From positions 78,601-142,600 of the forward strand of contig JAFZOL010000005.1 in NCBI GenBank assembly GCA_017550625.1: a DNA stretch of 64,000 bases, in the 5' to 3' direction. This stretch comes from Clostridia bacterium (GTDB lineage: Bacteria > Bacillota > Clostridia > Oscillospirales > Acutalibacteraceae). The position numbers and the translations under genes are program-made. The notes under the pieces are model-generated. The model ran no database searches and was not told the origin of the DNA. It saw only the letters and a program-made list of their open reading frames with translations. Positions 41,492 through 49,329 of the stretch are shown here, one piece after another; position 1 is the stretch's first letter, and each line of letters begins with the position of its first letter.

Positions 41492-43477
41492 CTACCATTC
41501 ATCATAAAACTTTTCCATGCCGGACGCGCGTTTTTTCCGGGGCTCTGCCGCAGACGATTTCGGCCCCGTCGCGGCGGTTGCAACCGGGTCGGCGTTCTTC
41601 GGGCGTGTTCCTCTCAGCTTCTGTTCAATGGCGTCCAGATCCGGCGCGCGGGATACAAAAGCGGCGTTCGCGTAATTCGTCATATCCAGCGGCTCGTTTC
41701 GCTCGTGGCCCGGTATCTTGTCCCAGACCCACGGATTTTTTCGTTCCGGCTTATAAACGAGACGTTCGCTCATCAGCCCGTTAAAATAACGCTTGTCGTA
41801 TTCGTCACGGGCGGGGATGTGCATGTAATTGGGGCCCGGCGATTCGACGCGCAGGTTATCCATGATCCGCTGCTTCCCGGCGTCAACGCCGATTTCATAC
41901 TGCCAGCACTGTCCGATGTAACGCCCGTCCACCACAATGTTCACCTTTTTCGGCGTGGAGGTGTAGGGGACCCCGTCCCCGCCGCGGCCCTTGATCGCGA
42001 ATACCTTATACTTCAGCCGCTCCCGGCATCTCTGGCGGACCTCCTGCGTGAAGTGACCGCCCTCGTCCACGAAGGTCCGTGTGATCCGAAGGCCCTTGCC
42101 GTTTTTGAAGCGGTAAACGTGGGTCAGCACCTCGTCCAGCGCTTCCCACACGGCGTCGGCATCCGGGCGCCCCATCAGGATACCGCGCCTGATCTTCCAG
42201 CTCTCGCCGAAATGCCCGTAGCCGACCACCTCGTATTCCAGGCGGTCGTCCTGGGTGTCCACGCCCATGGTCAGGCACAGCACGCCCTCCGGCAGCTCCA
42301 CGTCGCTGCCGTCGTCGTTTTTGCCGTAGTCCTCCCGGCGCGCCAGCACGCTCCCTTCATCCGCGAGATTTCCTCTGTCCTCCCACAGCTTCCCGAAGCG
42401 CGTGTTGTACACGACCTGCATTTTTCTCGCGTCCCCGCGGGCGTCCAAAAACATCTGGATCGTCTTGCTCCATGGGGCCCAGGGACTGACCCATGAGGAC
42501 AGCCAGAACGAGCGCGTGCCGTGCAGACGGTAGGCGTCCGGGTTTTCCGGCTCCCAGCGCGCCGGCGCCCGCTTCATCGCGGCCTCGGTCGAAACGCCGC
42601 CGCATTCCGGGCAGATGTAAAAGACGGACGTGATCTCATACGTCACGTCGTCTCCGGTCAAGATCTCGTTATAATCAAAGCGGATGTCCTCGAAAACGAT
42701 CTCATGATAGCCTCCGCAATGCGGGCAGCGGCTTTTGTATCGCTCGCGGGTGCCTTTCAGATAGGCTTTTTCAATGGCAGACGCGCCCTTCACGGTCGGC
42801 GTGCTCACCTCAACGCTTTTCGCGTTGTAAAAGGTGATCTGCCGCGCCGTGGCCAGAAGCCACGGGTCGCCCTCGTCGCCCGCGCTCGTCGCCCAGCGGT
42901 CGCGCTCGTCGCCGAACACGTAGCGTATCGGCTTACTGGCCAGCGCGTGCGCTTCCGTCGAGCCGCACATAGTGAGGATCCCGCCGGGATAAGCCTTCTG
43001 CAAAATCGTATTATTGGAATCCCGGCTCTTCGCGTCTGCGACCCGCTTTTTCAGCGTCGGGCAGTCCCTGATCATCGGCGCGATCCGGAGCTTTGAATAC
43101 TCCTTTGCGTCCAGCGTCGTCGGCTGCACAAAGAGGATGGACGAGGGATCCTGCTCGATAATGTAGCCGATCATGTTGTTGATGGTCTCGCTTTTCCCGA
43201 CCTGCGAAGACGCTACGATTACGATGTGCCGGACCTTCGGGTCCGTAAAAGCGTCCATCGGTTCCTTGAGATAAGGAGTCCGGCTCGTCCTCCAGACGCC
43301 GACCTCGGCGCTGGTTTCGGACGAGAGGCGGCGGCGCTTGTCCGCCCAGCCGCTCACGGTCATGATCTCCGGAGGGCGCATCGCCTCCACCGTGCTTCTG
43401 ATTGCCGCGTTCAGCCGTCCGATGTCCGTTTTGATTTCCGTATTCCGCTTTCGCTCGGAACTCTTTTTCGTTTTCAC
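41492..43477 (-). CDS. terminase large subunit (gpA family)
   Basis: 661 residues. Walker A ASSQVGKSE (89-97), Walker B YVFGDERD (186-193), a zinc-ribbon-like 'CPHCGGYHE ... CPECGG' (about 245-300), and a nuclease region toward the C-terminus. This is the lambda gpA-type motor that cuts and pumps DNA into the head. Start is GTG 43477; its ribosome binding site is weak (AAGAAG). Confidence 0.93.
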   Translation of the reverse strand: MKTKKSSERKRNTEIKTDIGRLNAAIRSTVEAMRPPEIMTVSGWADKRRRLSSETSAEVGVWRTSRTPYLKEPMDAFTDPKVRHIVIVASSQVGKSETINNMIGYIIEQDPSSILFVQPTTLDAKEYSKLRIAPMIRDCPTLKKRVADAKSRDSNNTILQKAYPGGILTMCGSTEAHALASKPIRYVFGDERDRWATSAGDEGDPWLLATARQITFYNAKSVEVSTPTVKGASAIEKAYLKGTRERYKSRCPHCGGYHEIVFEDIRFDYNEILTGDDVTYEITSVFYICPECGGVSTEAAMKRAPARWEPENPDAYRLHGTRSFWLSSWVSPWAPWSKTIQMFLDARGDARKMQVVYNTRFGKLWEDRGNLADEGSVLARREDYGKNDDGSDVELPEGVLCLTMGVDTQDDRLEYEVVGYGHFGESWKIRRGILMGRPDADAVWEALDEVLTHVYRFKNGKGLRITRTFVDEGGHFTQEVRQRCRERLKYKVFAIKGRGGDGVPYTSTPKKVNIVVDGRYIGQCWQYEIGVDAGKQRIMDNLRVESPGPNYMHIPARDEYDKRYFNGLMSERLVYKPERKNPWVWDKIPGHERNEPLDMTNYANAAFVSRAPDLDAIEQKLRGTRPKNADPVATAATGPKSSAAEPRKKRASGMEKFYDEW

Positions 43478-43782
43478 ATCGTCATACTTCTTTTGCTCCG
43501 GCCTTTCTCGCCGTTATTTGTTCGTTGCCACCGTAAAACACCGGCAGGGACGCCGCCTCTGTCAGTCCTTCCGACCTTTTCCGTGTGTCCGTGCCTAACG
43601 GCCCGTGCACCGCGGTAGTGACGCACACCCGTCGCCGTTTTATATGTCGCCGTCGAAAGACGGCGCACCAACACCCTGCGGTGTGGTCAAGCGTTTCGCA
43701 CGCGCCTGTCGTCGTTCCTTCTTCACTACTGCGCTGCCGCAGAACTATGACAGAATATGTGCTTCAGTGGAAAGATCAGCAG
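43478..43782. other. gene-free stretch with CCGTG repeats and a GNRA hairpin
   Basis: No supported gene. Contains CCGTG-type repeats near 43575-43630 and a perfect hairpin CGCCGTC-GAAA-GACGGCG (43648-43665), similar in style to 40401-40759. Confidence 0.55.
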
Positions 43783-44070
43783 TTACTTCTGCAATGGTAA
43801 GGCCGCGGATGGAGCCGAAGAAGAACGGCAAATCTTTTTCCGCCGTTTCAGACGTCTTCCGTCCCCGCCAATGCAGGAAAAAACTTCCCGCAAAGTCTCA
43901 GCAAATGCTGCCATTTCTTCAAAAGCAGCACTGCTGTCACAGAATGCGCGTGCCAGGTTTTCGACTGCCATCTGGAACTCCGACGTATCAGACTGACGGC
44001 GCTCCAGCTCCTCTGCAGCCTCATACGAAGCAAGCGTCGCTGCCGCCACGCCGCACGTTGTTTCATCCAT
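43783..44070 (-). CDS. small helical phage protein
   Basis: 95 residues, AAAGGA before ATG 44070. Predicted helical ('VAAATLASYEAAEELERRQ', 'EEMAAFAETLREVFSCIGG') with a basic end. Lies just before the large terminase. Function unknown. Confidence 0.55.
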   Translation of the reverse strand: MDETTCGVAAATLASYEAAEELERRQSDTSEFQMAVENLARAFCDSSAAFEEMAAFAETLREVFSCIGGDGRRLKRRKKICRSSSAPSAALPLQK

Positions 44071-44136
44071 TATTCTGTCCTTTCTTCCGGTGCTCTCTCA
44101 TAACGGCGCTGATCTCGGCCCCGGCCGTCGGATCGA

Positions 44137-44511
44137 CTATCCTCGAATCCCGAGATACCCTTCGATCGTTGCCCGCGCCTCGTCAAAACCAAAGCACACG
44201 ACCGCACGGTATCCCTCGGCGTTCAGATCTGCGATCCACTTTTTCTGCTCCTCGCTTGGGCGGTTCCCCTTGACCTTCAACTCGATAAAAAGACCGTGAA
44301 AGCCGCCGCGCGCCACGGGCAGAAACAGATCCGGCACGCCCGCCTTTACGCCCTGTTGTTTCAAATGGAAGGCTTCCCGTCTATCTCTGGAACCGCCGTT
44401 CGGAATATGAAAAAGAAGATTCAGCGCCGGATACCGTCCTCGCGCCCATGCCGTCCATTCAAAGAGCTGCGTCTGCGCTGCCGCTTCTCTCTGCATTTCA
44501 GTACCCCACAT
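44137..44511 (-). CDS. VRR-NUC nuclease
   Basis: 124 residues of the VRR-NUC PD-(D/E)XK family: 'HIPNGGSRDRREAFHLKQQGVKAGVPDLFLP' (split) then 'GLFIELKVKGNRPSEEQKKWI' gives D, E and K of the active site. Often found in phage packaging or replication modules as a structure-specific nuclease. Start ATG 44511 has no strong ribosome binding site; ATG 44496 is an alternative. Confidence 0.85.
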   Translation of the reverse strand: MWGTEMQREAAAQTQLFEWTAWARGRYPALNLLFHIPNGGSRDRREAFHLKQQGVKAGVPDLFLPVARGGFHGLFIELKVKGNRPSEEQKKWIADLNAEGYRAVVCFGFDEARATIEGYLGIRG

Positions 44512-44659
44512 CAGGGAAGTCGTAAGGGGCGAACAGGCTGGCGGGCTCTCCAGTCGTTTTTTCCCGGCAGGGCTTACTCTTGCAGCAGCCCAGCTCCTCG
44601 CAGATTTTCCGTTTTTTACAGTCCGAGCACTGAGCGGGGATCGTCGTTTCCGTCTGCAT
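44498..44659 (-). CDS. 53-residue Cys-rich protein
   Basis: ATG 44659 (AAGGAAGG about 13 bases upstream). 'CSDCKKRKICEELGCCKSKPC' has five or six Cys and probably binds zinc. Overlaps the VRR nuclease start by 14 bases. Unknown function, one of several small Cys-rich proteins here. Confidence 0.55.
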   Translation of the reverse strand: MQTETTIPAQCSDCKKRKICEELGCCKSKPCREKTTGEPASLFAPYDFPDVGY

Positions 44660-44665
44660 TGTTTC

Positions 44666-44863
44666 TCAATCCTTCCTTTGTTGTTTCCTGCACTTCCCGA
44701 GGCGCAGTTTTCTTACGTCCTGGCAGGTCTGCACGATCCCGCATGCAAGGCACTGCAGCGGGATCATTTTATCTTCGCATTTCCGTCCGTAGTCCTCGGG
44801 GCAATAGCCCGAATCCTTCAGATCGCATATTTCACAGATTGACGTCCTTTTCTTCATTCCCAT
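44666..44863 (-). CDS. 65-residue Cys-rich protein
   Basis: ATG 44863 with GAAGGAAC before it. Eight Cys ('SICEICDLKDSGYCPEDYGRKC' in part, then 'QCLACGIVQTCQ') suggest two zinc sites. Basic C-terminus. Unknown function. Confidence 0.6.
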   Translation of the reverse strand: MGMKKRTSICEICDLKDSGYCPEDYGRKCEDKMIPLQCLACGIVQTCQDVRKLRLGKCRKQQRKD

Positions 44864-45039
44864 TCCGTTCCTTCATTGAGCGCTGATCTTTTCGCGCGTT
44901 TCTTCGCCGCGCGCCGGTCACGTTGTTTCTTTTTCTGCCAGCCTCTGTGATTCCACATCCGCGTCACGAACCGGTCCGAATAAAAGGTATCGCCGAAATA
45001 GCCGCGAAAGGCGTGCGCCGTCTTTTCGGTGCGTCCCAT
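44854..45039 (-). CDS. small basic protein
   Basis: 61 residues, GGGAGG six bases before ATG 45039, TGATG overlap with the preceding gene. 'AFRGYFGDTFYSDRFVTRMWNHRGW' then a highly basic helix. Possibly nucleic-acid binding. Confidence 0.55.
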   Translation of the reverse strand: MGRTEKTAHAFRGYFGDTFYSDRFVTRMWNHRGWQKKKQRDRRAAKKRAKRSALNEGTEWE

Positions 45040-45326
45040 CAGGATCCTCCCTTGCGCTTGACGCGCCCGTCATGGATCACTCTGTCGTCGGCGGGCGTCC
45101 GTCTTTCCGGCATCTCGAAAAAGAGCTCGTGCTCCCCGAGCGCCGTAAAAAGAGACAAAAGCGCCGCCTGCGCTTCGGCGACCGTCGAATACCGTCCCAG
45201 GGTCGTTGCTGTGCCGGTCTCGTTCCCGGCCATCACAAGCACCGCGTCGTCCTTTTTGGACAGCGTGATCCGGTCGATCCGGTCGGAATTATAGATCGCC
45301 TGTTTCGTGGAGCTTAAAATAAACAT
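45039..45326 (-). CDS. small phage protein of unknown function
   Basis: 95 residues from ATG 45326 (GGGAGG five bases upstream). 'FILSSTKQAIYNSDRIDRITL' and 'RYSTVAEAQAALLSLF' are phrases seen in small phage proteins of this region in Firmicutes. Unknown role. Confidence 0.65.
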   Translation of the reverse strand: MFILSSTKQAIYNSDRIDRITLSKKDDAVLVMAGNETGTATTLGRYSTVAEAQAALLSLFTALGEHELFFEMPERRTPADDRVIHDGRVKRKGGS

Positions 45327-45436
45327 CGCAGCCTCCCGTCGCTGTGGATCGGAAAGGCGCGGCAATCAGGGCAGCTGCGGCTGTTTCCTCGTCGCGTCGC
45401 TTTTTTGATTGCCGGATCTCGCGCCTCTCCTTCAAG

Positions 45437-45583
45437 AAGATTCGGGCCCGGATTTGCACCGGACATGCCTTTGGGCTTCTTCGAGAAAGCACCAAAAATG
45501 GAAACAGCTCTCCAAAATAGGGCGGCGCGCTCGAATCGCGCCGGTCCTTAAGATAGCGTCTACCTTTTCCGCCACCGAATCTT
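45437..45583 (-). ncRNA. tRNA-Leu-like structured element (possible relic)
   Basis: Closed by a nine-base-pair stem AAGATTCGG / CCGAATCTT. Read on the minus strand, the first part (tggcggaaaaggtagacgc) is a near-perfect tRNA-Leu D-arm. The last part has a T-arm-like tccgg-TGCAAAT-ccggg next to the acceptor. The centre does not form a normal anticodon stem: instead there is a perfect hairpin CGGCGCG / CGCGCCG (45523-45543) and about 60 further bases. It is a degenerate or interrupted tRNA-like element between portal and the next gene. Confidence 0.5.
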
Positions 45584-45592
45584 AGTATCGGT

Positions 45593-47149
45593 TTATTCGC
45601 CGGGCCCGGCGAAATCATTCTCCGCCTGGATCTGCTTCACGTTTTCACGCCAGTCGCCACCGTAGTTTTCACGCGTCACTTGGGCGTTCGTCTTCCAGCC
45701 GTGAGACACTGCGACCTCGTTTGCCTTCGACTCCTTCAACGGGTCAAGGTGGATCTGCGCGGGGCCGTCCCAAACGGCGCCGCTCCACGCCCGCCTTAGC
45801 AGCGGATCGGTAAAAAAGCCCGGCGCCTGGATCCTTCCGCGGGCGACCGCCTCGGCCAGCCATACCTCGTAAAGCGGCTGACAGAAATCGTCGATAAACC
45901 ATTTCCGCACCATCCGCAGCATGGTCCATGCGTCCTCAAGCGCCCCCTTGGCCGCCGAATAGCTCGAATTGTATTCCTTCATCAGCACGTCATAGGGCAG
46001 CTCGAGTCCCGCGCCCGCAACGCGGCAGATGGCGCGAACGAAAGCGTCAAAGCCTGCGGTCGGAATGTTCGGATTCCCGAAGGTGATGTTTTCCCCGGGC
46101 TGCAGGTGCGTCACCTGCCCGGGCCCCATCTCATATTCATTTTCGCTGTCCGAAACGCCGCTCCGGACCTCAACGCTTTTTTCGTTCTCCGCGCCGTCCA
46201 CGTCGCCGTCACCGACCTCATTAAAGGGGATCTCGGTCGGATCTGTCTGGGTCGTGATCCACGCCGTTAAGTAGCTCTGGATGATCGCCGCCACGAGTTC
46301 GGATTCGGTGTATCGCCTCAGCTGCAGCAGCGTTTCGATCACCGGCGCGAGATAGGTCACGCCGCGATACTGCTCCGGCCGTTCCGGGGTCATCACGTGC
46401 AGCACGTTCGGCAGCCCCGTCTCTGCGCCGACGGCGGGCACCGGCGTCCATTCCACAGACTCCTTGCCGGTCAGGATCCCGGCGGCAGGGTAATGACTGC
46501 AGATGTGATAGGCGACCACGCGCCCGACGTCGTTCACCTCCACGCCGTCGTGGATCTTGTTCCCGTCCTTGGTCTCTCCCTCGGTCAAAGTCTGCAGACC
46601 GAAAGCACCGGCCTTCGAGGGCGTCGAAACGCGGTCCGCTTCAATGAGCTGCACGCGCAGACCGTAGGGCAGCAACTGCGTCGGCTCCTCGTGATGGAGC
46701 ACCGCAAAGGTGTCTCCGCTCATCAGCATGCTTTTCAGCGCCAGCTGCTGCAGGGCGTACAGGTTGTTCATGCCCTGCACGTCGCAGGCGTATTTGTTTT
46801 CAGCCCACAGCGAGAATTCCGCTTTTGTTCTCGCGGTCCATCGCTCAGCTTCCTCATCGGTGAGCCCGAGGATCTGGCGGTCGATGGCTGGGCGCATATA
46901 AAGGCCGGGACCGACCACCTTTGTGCGCTGCGTGTTGATCGCGCCGGCGGCCACGGGCGACGCCATATAGAGCATGCGTCCACGCTGCCGCATCGTCATG
47001 TTGTTCATGTCGATGTCTTCAACCGCCGAGCGTGAATTTGCCACAAACGCCTTCAAAGCGCGCTTCACATGGCTCGCACCCGCGTCCGAATATCCGCTTG
47101 CCTTCGGGCCTTTCACGATTTTCAAGGTGTAAGGCTTCGTTCCGTTCAT
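45593..47149 (-). CDS. portal protein (lambda gpB family)
   Basis: 518 residues from ATG 47149 (GGGGGAGGG five bases upstream). Phage_portal_2 features: 'TQRTKVVGPGLYMRPAID', 'YALQQLALKSMLMSGDTFA', 'VLHVMTPERPEQYRGVTYLAPVIETL' (in part), 'KEYNSSYSAAKGALEDAW'. Forms the DNA gate at the capsid vertex. Here portal comes before large terminase, unlike lambda. Confidence 0.93.
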   Translation of the reverse strand: MNGTKPYTLKIVKGPKASGYSDAGASHVKRALKAFVANSRSAVEDIDMNNMTMRQRGRMLYMASPVAAGAINTQRTKVVGPGLYMRPAIDRQILGLTDEEAERWTARTKAEFSLWAENKYACDVQGMNNLYALQQLALKSMLMSGDTFAVLHHEEPTQLLPYGLRVQLIEADRVSTPSKAGAFGLQTLTEGETKDGNKIHDGVEVNDVGRVVAYHICSHYPAAGILTGKESVEWTPVPAVGAETGLPNVLHVMTPERPEQYRGVTYLAPVIETLLQLRRYTESELVAAIIQSYLTAWITTQTDPTEIPFNEVGDGDVDGAENEKSVEVRSGVSDSENEYEMGPGQVTHLQPGENITFGNPNIPTAGFDAFVRAICRVAGAGLELPYDVLMKEYNSSYSAAKGALEDAWTMLRMVRKWFIDDFCQPLYEVWLAEAVARGRIQAPGFFTDPLLRRAWSGAVWDGPAQIHLDPLKESKANEVAVSHGWKTNAQVTRENYGGDWRENVKQIQAENDFAGPGE

Positions 47150-47391
47150 TTTGTCCCTCCCCCGAAAGGTCTCATACTTCCGCGGCGCGGCCGGGTCTTT
47201 CTTCTTTCCACAGCAGTCAGTTTCCGTTCCTGCGCGGCCGTTTTCTGCGTCTGCTCGCGCAGCGCGTCCACCTTTTCCTTCCACGCCTTATAGTCCTCGC
47301 AAACGCCGTGGCAGCCGACCGTGCGGCCGTTGCAACAGGGCTTGCACGGCGGCGCTCCCGCCGCCGTCAGGTGAAATTCCTGACCGTTCAT
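47146..47391 (-). CDS. small Cys-rich protein before portal
   Basis: 81 residues, GAGGGG before ATG 47391. 'CKPCCNGRTVGCHGVCEDYKAW' is a widely seen small phage family with a zinc-knuckle-like Cys/His set, followed by a charged helix. ATGA overlap with the portal gene. Function unknown. Confidence 0.75.
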   Translation of the reverse strand: MNGQEFHLTAAGAPPCKPCCNGRTVGCHGVCEDYKAWKEKVDALREQTQKTAAQERKLTAVERRKTRPRRGSMRPFGGGTK

Positions 47392-47414
47392 ACGGTTCCC
47401 CTCATGTGCGTACC

Positions 47415-47444
47415 GATCATTTTCGTGGTGCCACGAAAATGATC
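47415..47444. repeat. perfect 14-bp inverted repeat after terS
   Basis: gatcattttcgtgg and ccacgaaaatgatc separated by two bases. No T-run follows on either strand, so it is not a standard terminator. Sits between small terminase and the next gene: could be an RNA processing hairpin or a packaging/terminase site. Confidence 0.75.
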
Positions 47445-47486
47445 CTGAAAGACCGATTTTACCCGAGCACCAGCTGAGGAGGAGTT

Positions 47487-48554
47487 TTACGCGTCCTCGT
47501 CGCCGCCTGTCAGCTCTGCCTCCAGTTTCAGCCGCTCGCGTACTCTCTCCTGGTATTTCGCCGGGTCGTATTCATATCCGGCGAGCTCCTCCATGACGAG
47601 ATTGACCTCCCGTCTTATGATCTCGCTCTCCACAGCGGCATCCTCGATCCCGATCACGTCCACAGCAAGCCGCCCAGGCAGGGCGATCAGCGCGCCGCGC
47701 ACGGCGAAGATCAGATCGGCGGTCATGGCGGCGACGTCCTCGGAGCGGTGCATTTTGCCTTTGCGCTCCTCGGCGTCCATCTCGGCGATGGCTGCCTTTG
47801 CCGCCTTGTATTTTGCTTCGCTCTCCCGTTTCAGGCGCTCGGTCTTTTTATCTTTTTTCTTTGTCGCCTCGTCGTCATCGTCGAGATCGTCGTCGCGCTT
47901 CATGGAAACGTACGCCTGTACGCTTTCGGCCAATGGATACCGCCCCCGGCCGGATTTGAGCAGCCGCCCGTCCTCGGTGAGCTGCCGCACGTACCGCGCT
48001 GTGATCCCAAGCACGACCGCCAGCTCCGAGGTCGACACCTCGGTCGCCGCCGAGATCTTCCCGGTCTCCCAGACAGAAACGCCTTTCCCGTCCCCATCCT
48101 CAAAAGATTTTTTCCCGGCACCGATTTCAGAGGAATCCTTTACGGTTTTCCCTCCGGCTCTGGTTTTAGAGGAAGCCTTTACGGTTTTCCCTCCGGTCCC
48201 ATCCTCAGAAGACTTTTTCCCAGTCCCTGTCTCAGAAGACTTTTTTCCGGTCCCTGTCTCAGAAGACTTTTTTCTGGTCCCTGTCTCAGTGGAAGCCTTC
48301 ACAGTTTTTCCGCTGGTACCGGCCTCAAAAGCATTCTCCCCGGCTTTTTCCACAGAGGCGCGGATCTCCGATTCCTTCGCCGTCTTCTCGACTTTTGCTT
48401 CCGCCGTCTTCTCGGCATTTCCAACGGCGGCGCGACTCTCCGACGCCTTCGCCGTCTTCTCGGCTTTCGTTTTTGATGTCTTCTCGGCTCTCATTTTCGA
48501 TGTCTTCGCTATTTTCTCGGCGCCATTCGCCGTCGAGCTCTTTTTTTCCGACAC
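47487..48554 (-). CDS. terminase small subunit (Nu1-like) with long repetitive N-terminus
   Basis: 355 residues from GTG 48554 (GGGTGG upstream). The C-terminal 180 residues are a Nu1-type small terminase: winged HTH 'STSELAVVLGITARYVRQLTEDGRLLK' (split) then helices ending 'YDPAKYQERVRERLKLEAEL'. The first 170 or so residues are low-complexity Lys/Ser/Thr/Gly/Glu, with nine-residue repeats KKSSETGTG encoded by 27-bp tandem copies near 48207-48290. Small terminase recognises the packaging site. Confidence 0.85.
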   Translation of the reverse strand: MSEKKSSTANGAEKIAKTSKMRAEKTSKTKAEKTAKASESRAAVGNAEKTAEAKVEKTAKESEIRASVEKAGENAFEAGTSGKTVKASTETGTRKKSSETGTGKKSSETGTGKKSSEDGTGGKTVKASSKTRAGGKTVKDSSEIGAGKKSFEDGDGKGVSVWETGKISAATEVSTSELAVVLGITARYVRQLTEDGRLLKSGRGRYPLAESVQAYVSMKRDDDLDDDDEATKKKDKKTERLKRESEAKYKAAKAAIAEMDAEERKGKMHRSEDVAAMTADLIFAVRGALIALPGRLAVDVIGIEDAAVESEIIRREVNLVMEELAGYEYDPAKYQERVRERLKLEAELTGGDEDA

Positions 48555-48858
48555 AACATCAGTCCCACCCTGTACAGGAGATAAAAAAATCAGAAAAATC
48601 AGAAAGAAACAGAAAACCAAAAAAACAGAAAAGGAACGGAATAAACAGTTTTTTCCCTTGGTAACTGTCCGGAAAATGGGCTTACCAAGCCCGCAAGGGC
48701 TCTTTTTTCTGTCACAGTACCTTTATCCGGTCCGCGTTTCATTTTTTAGTCGCATAATAAATCTTCAGAACCATCGCAGTTCTCATTGCGAAGGCTCTGA
48801 AGTTTCTTTCTTATGCTAACATAATAGCACATACAAAGCGGACAAAACGGACAACTTT
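48555..48858. other. leader/control region before the late operon
   Basis: No gene seen. It holds a set of hairpins read on the minus strand ahead of terS. Two share the same arm: GGGCTT-acc-AAGCCC (48678-48692) and AGCCC-GCAA-GGGCT (48688-48701), with CTTTTTT after the latter on the plus strand. There is also an ACAGTT/AACTGT pair (48645-48668). A 40-base imperfect inverted repeat (48763-48802) and twin CGGACAA boxes (48839-48845, 48848-48854) lie nearer the regulator gene and are candidates for late-activator binding. Confidence 0.55.
48763..48802. repeat. imperfect inverted repeat upstream of late genes
   Basis: cttcagaaccatcgca against tgcgaaggctctgaag with an eight-base centre; seven bp are perfect at the outer ends. 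Possible operator or leader hairpin. Confidence 0.55.
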
Positions 48859-49329
48859 TTATTTTTGTGGATAATGCTCTCGAATATACCGATTGCAAGC
48901 CTTTCGGACTGCGTCCTCTGTGTTTTTACCTCCGAGCTCCATGGCAATGGAAATCCAGCTCCTCAAATCAAGAAAGCGATACCTCATGATTATCGCGATC
49001 CGTTCATCGTTACATAAATCGATTACGGATTTGAGCTCTCTTCTCACGCTGTCAAACCGAATGCGCTCTTTACTGATATCGAGGTCGAGCTCCTTGAGCT
49101 CTCGTTCCAGAAGATCTATTTGAATAATAACATCTTCCGTTTTGCTTTTCCTCGTTGGAGATCTCGGCATACCGCTGAGATTCATCCCGGACAAGGCTGT
49201 GCTTCGCGATCTCAGCTCCTCAAGGCGCTGCTCTTTGAGCTCCCGCAAGGAAATCAATCGATTGAGATTTTTATTTATGTAAAACAGGTTCTTGAACTCT
49301 TCGCAGGTTAGTGATTTTATATCGGTCAT
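48859..49329 (-). CDS. late transcription regulator (ArpU/DUF1492-like)
   Basis: 156 residues from ATG 49329 (GGAGGAG five bases upstream). Long N-terminal helices precede a sigma-region-4-like HTH ('LCNDERIAIIMRYRFLDLRSW', 'ISIAMELGGKNTEDAVRKACNRYI'). Such proteins lie directly before terminase in Firmicutes phages and switch on late genes. Overlaps the ASCH-like gene by four bases. Confidence 0.75.
   Translation of the reverse strand: MTDIKSLTCEEFKNLFYINKNLNRLISLRELKEQRLEELRSRSTALSGMNLSGMPRSPTRKSKTEDVIIQIDLLERELKELDLDISKERIRFDSVRRELKSVIDLCNDERIAIIMRYRFLDLRSWISIAMELGGKNTEDAVRKACNRYIREHYPQK

Noticed and set aside
43474..43674. 66-codon minus-strand ORF upstream of terL
   Set aside because: Repetitive low-complexity composition and no start signal.
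45289..45618. 109-codon minus-strand ORF between portal and the following gene
   Set aside because: Covers the tRNA-like element, lacks a ribosome binding site and overlaps a better-supported start at 45326.
47593..48819. 408-codon plus-strand frame opposite terS
   Set aside because: Mirror of the Lys/Ser/Glu repeat DNA; product is low complexity Ser/Phe/Pro with no ribosome binding site.
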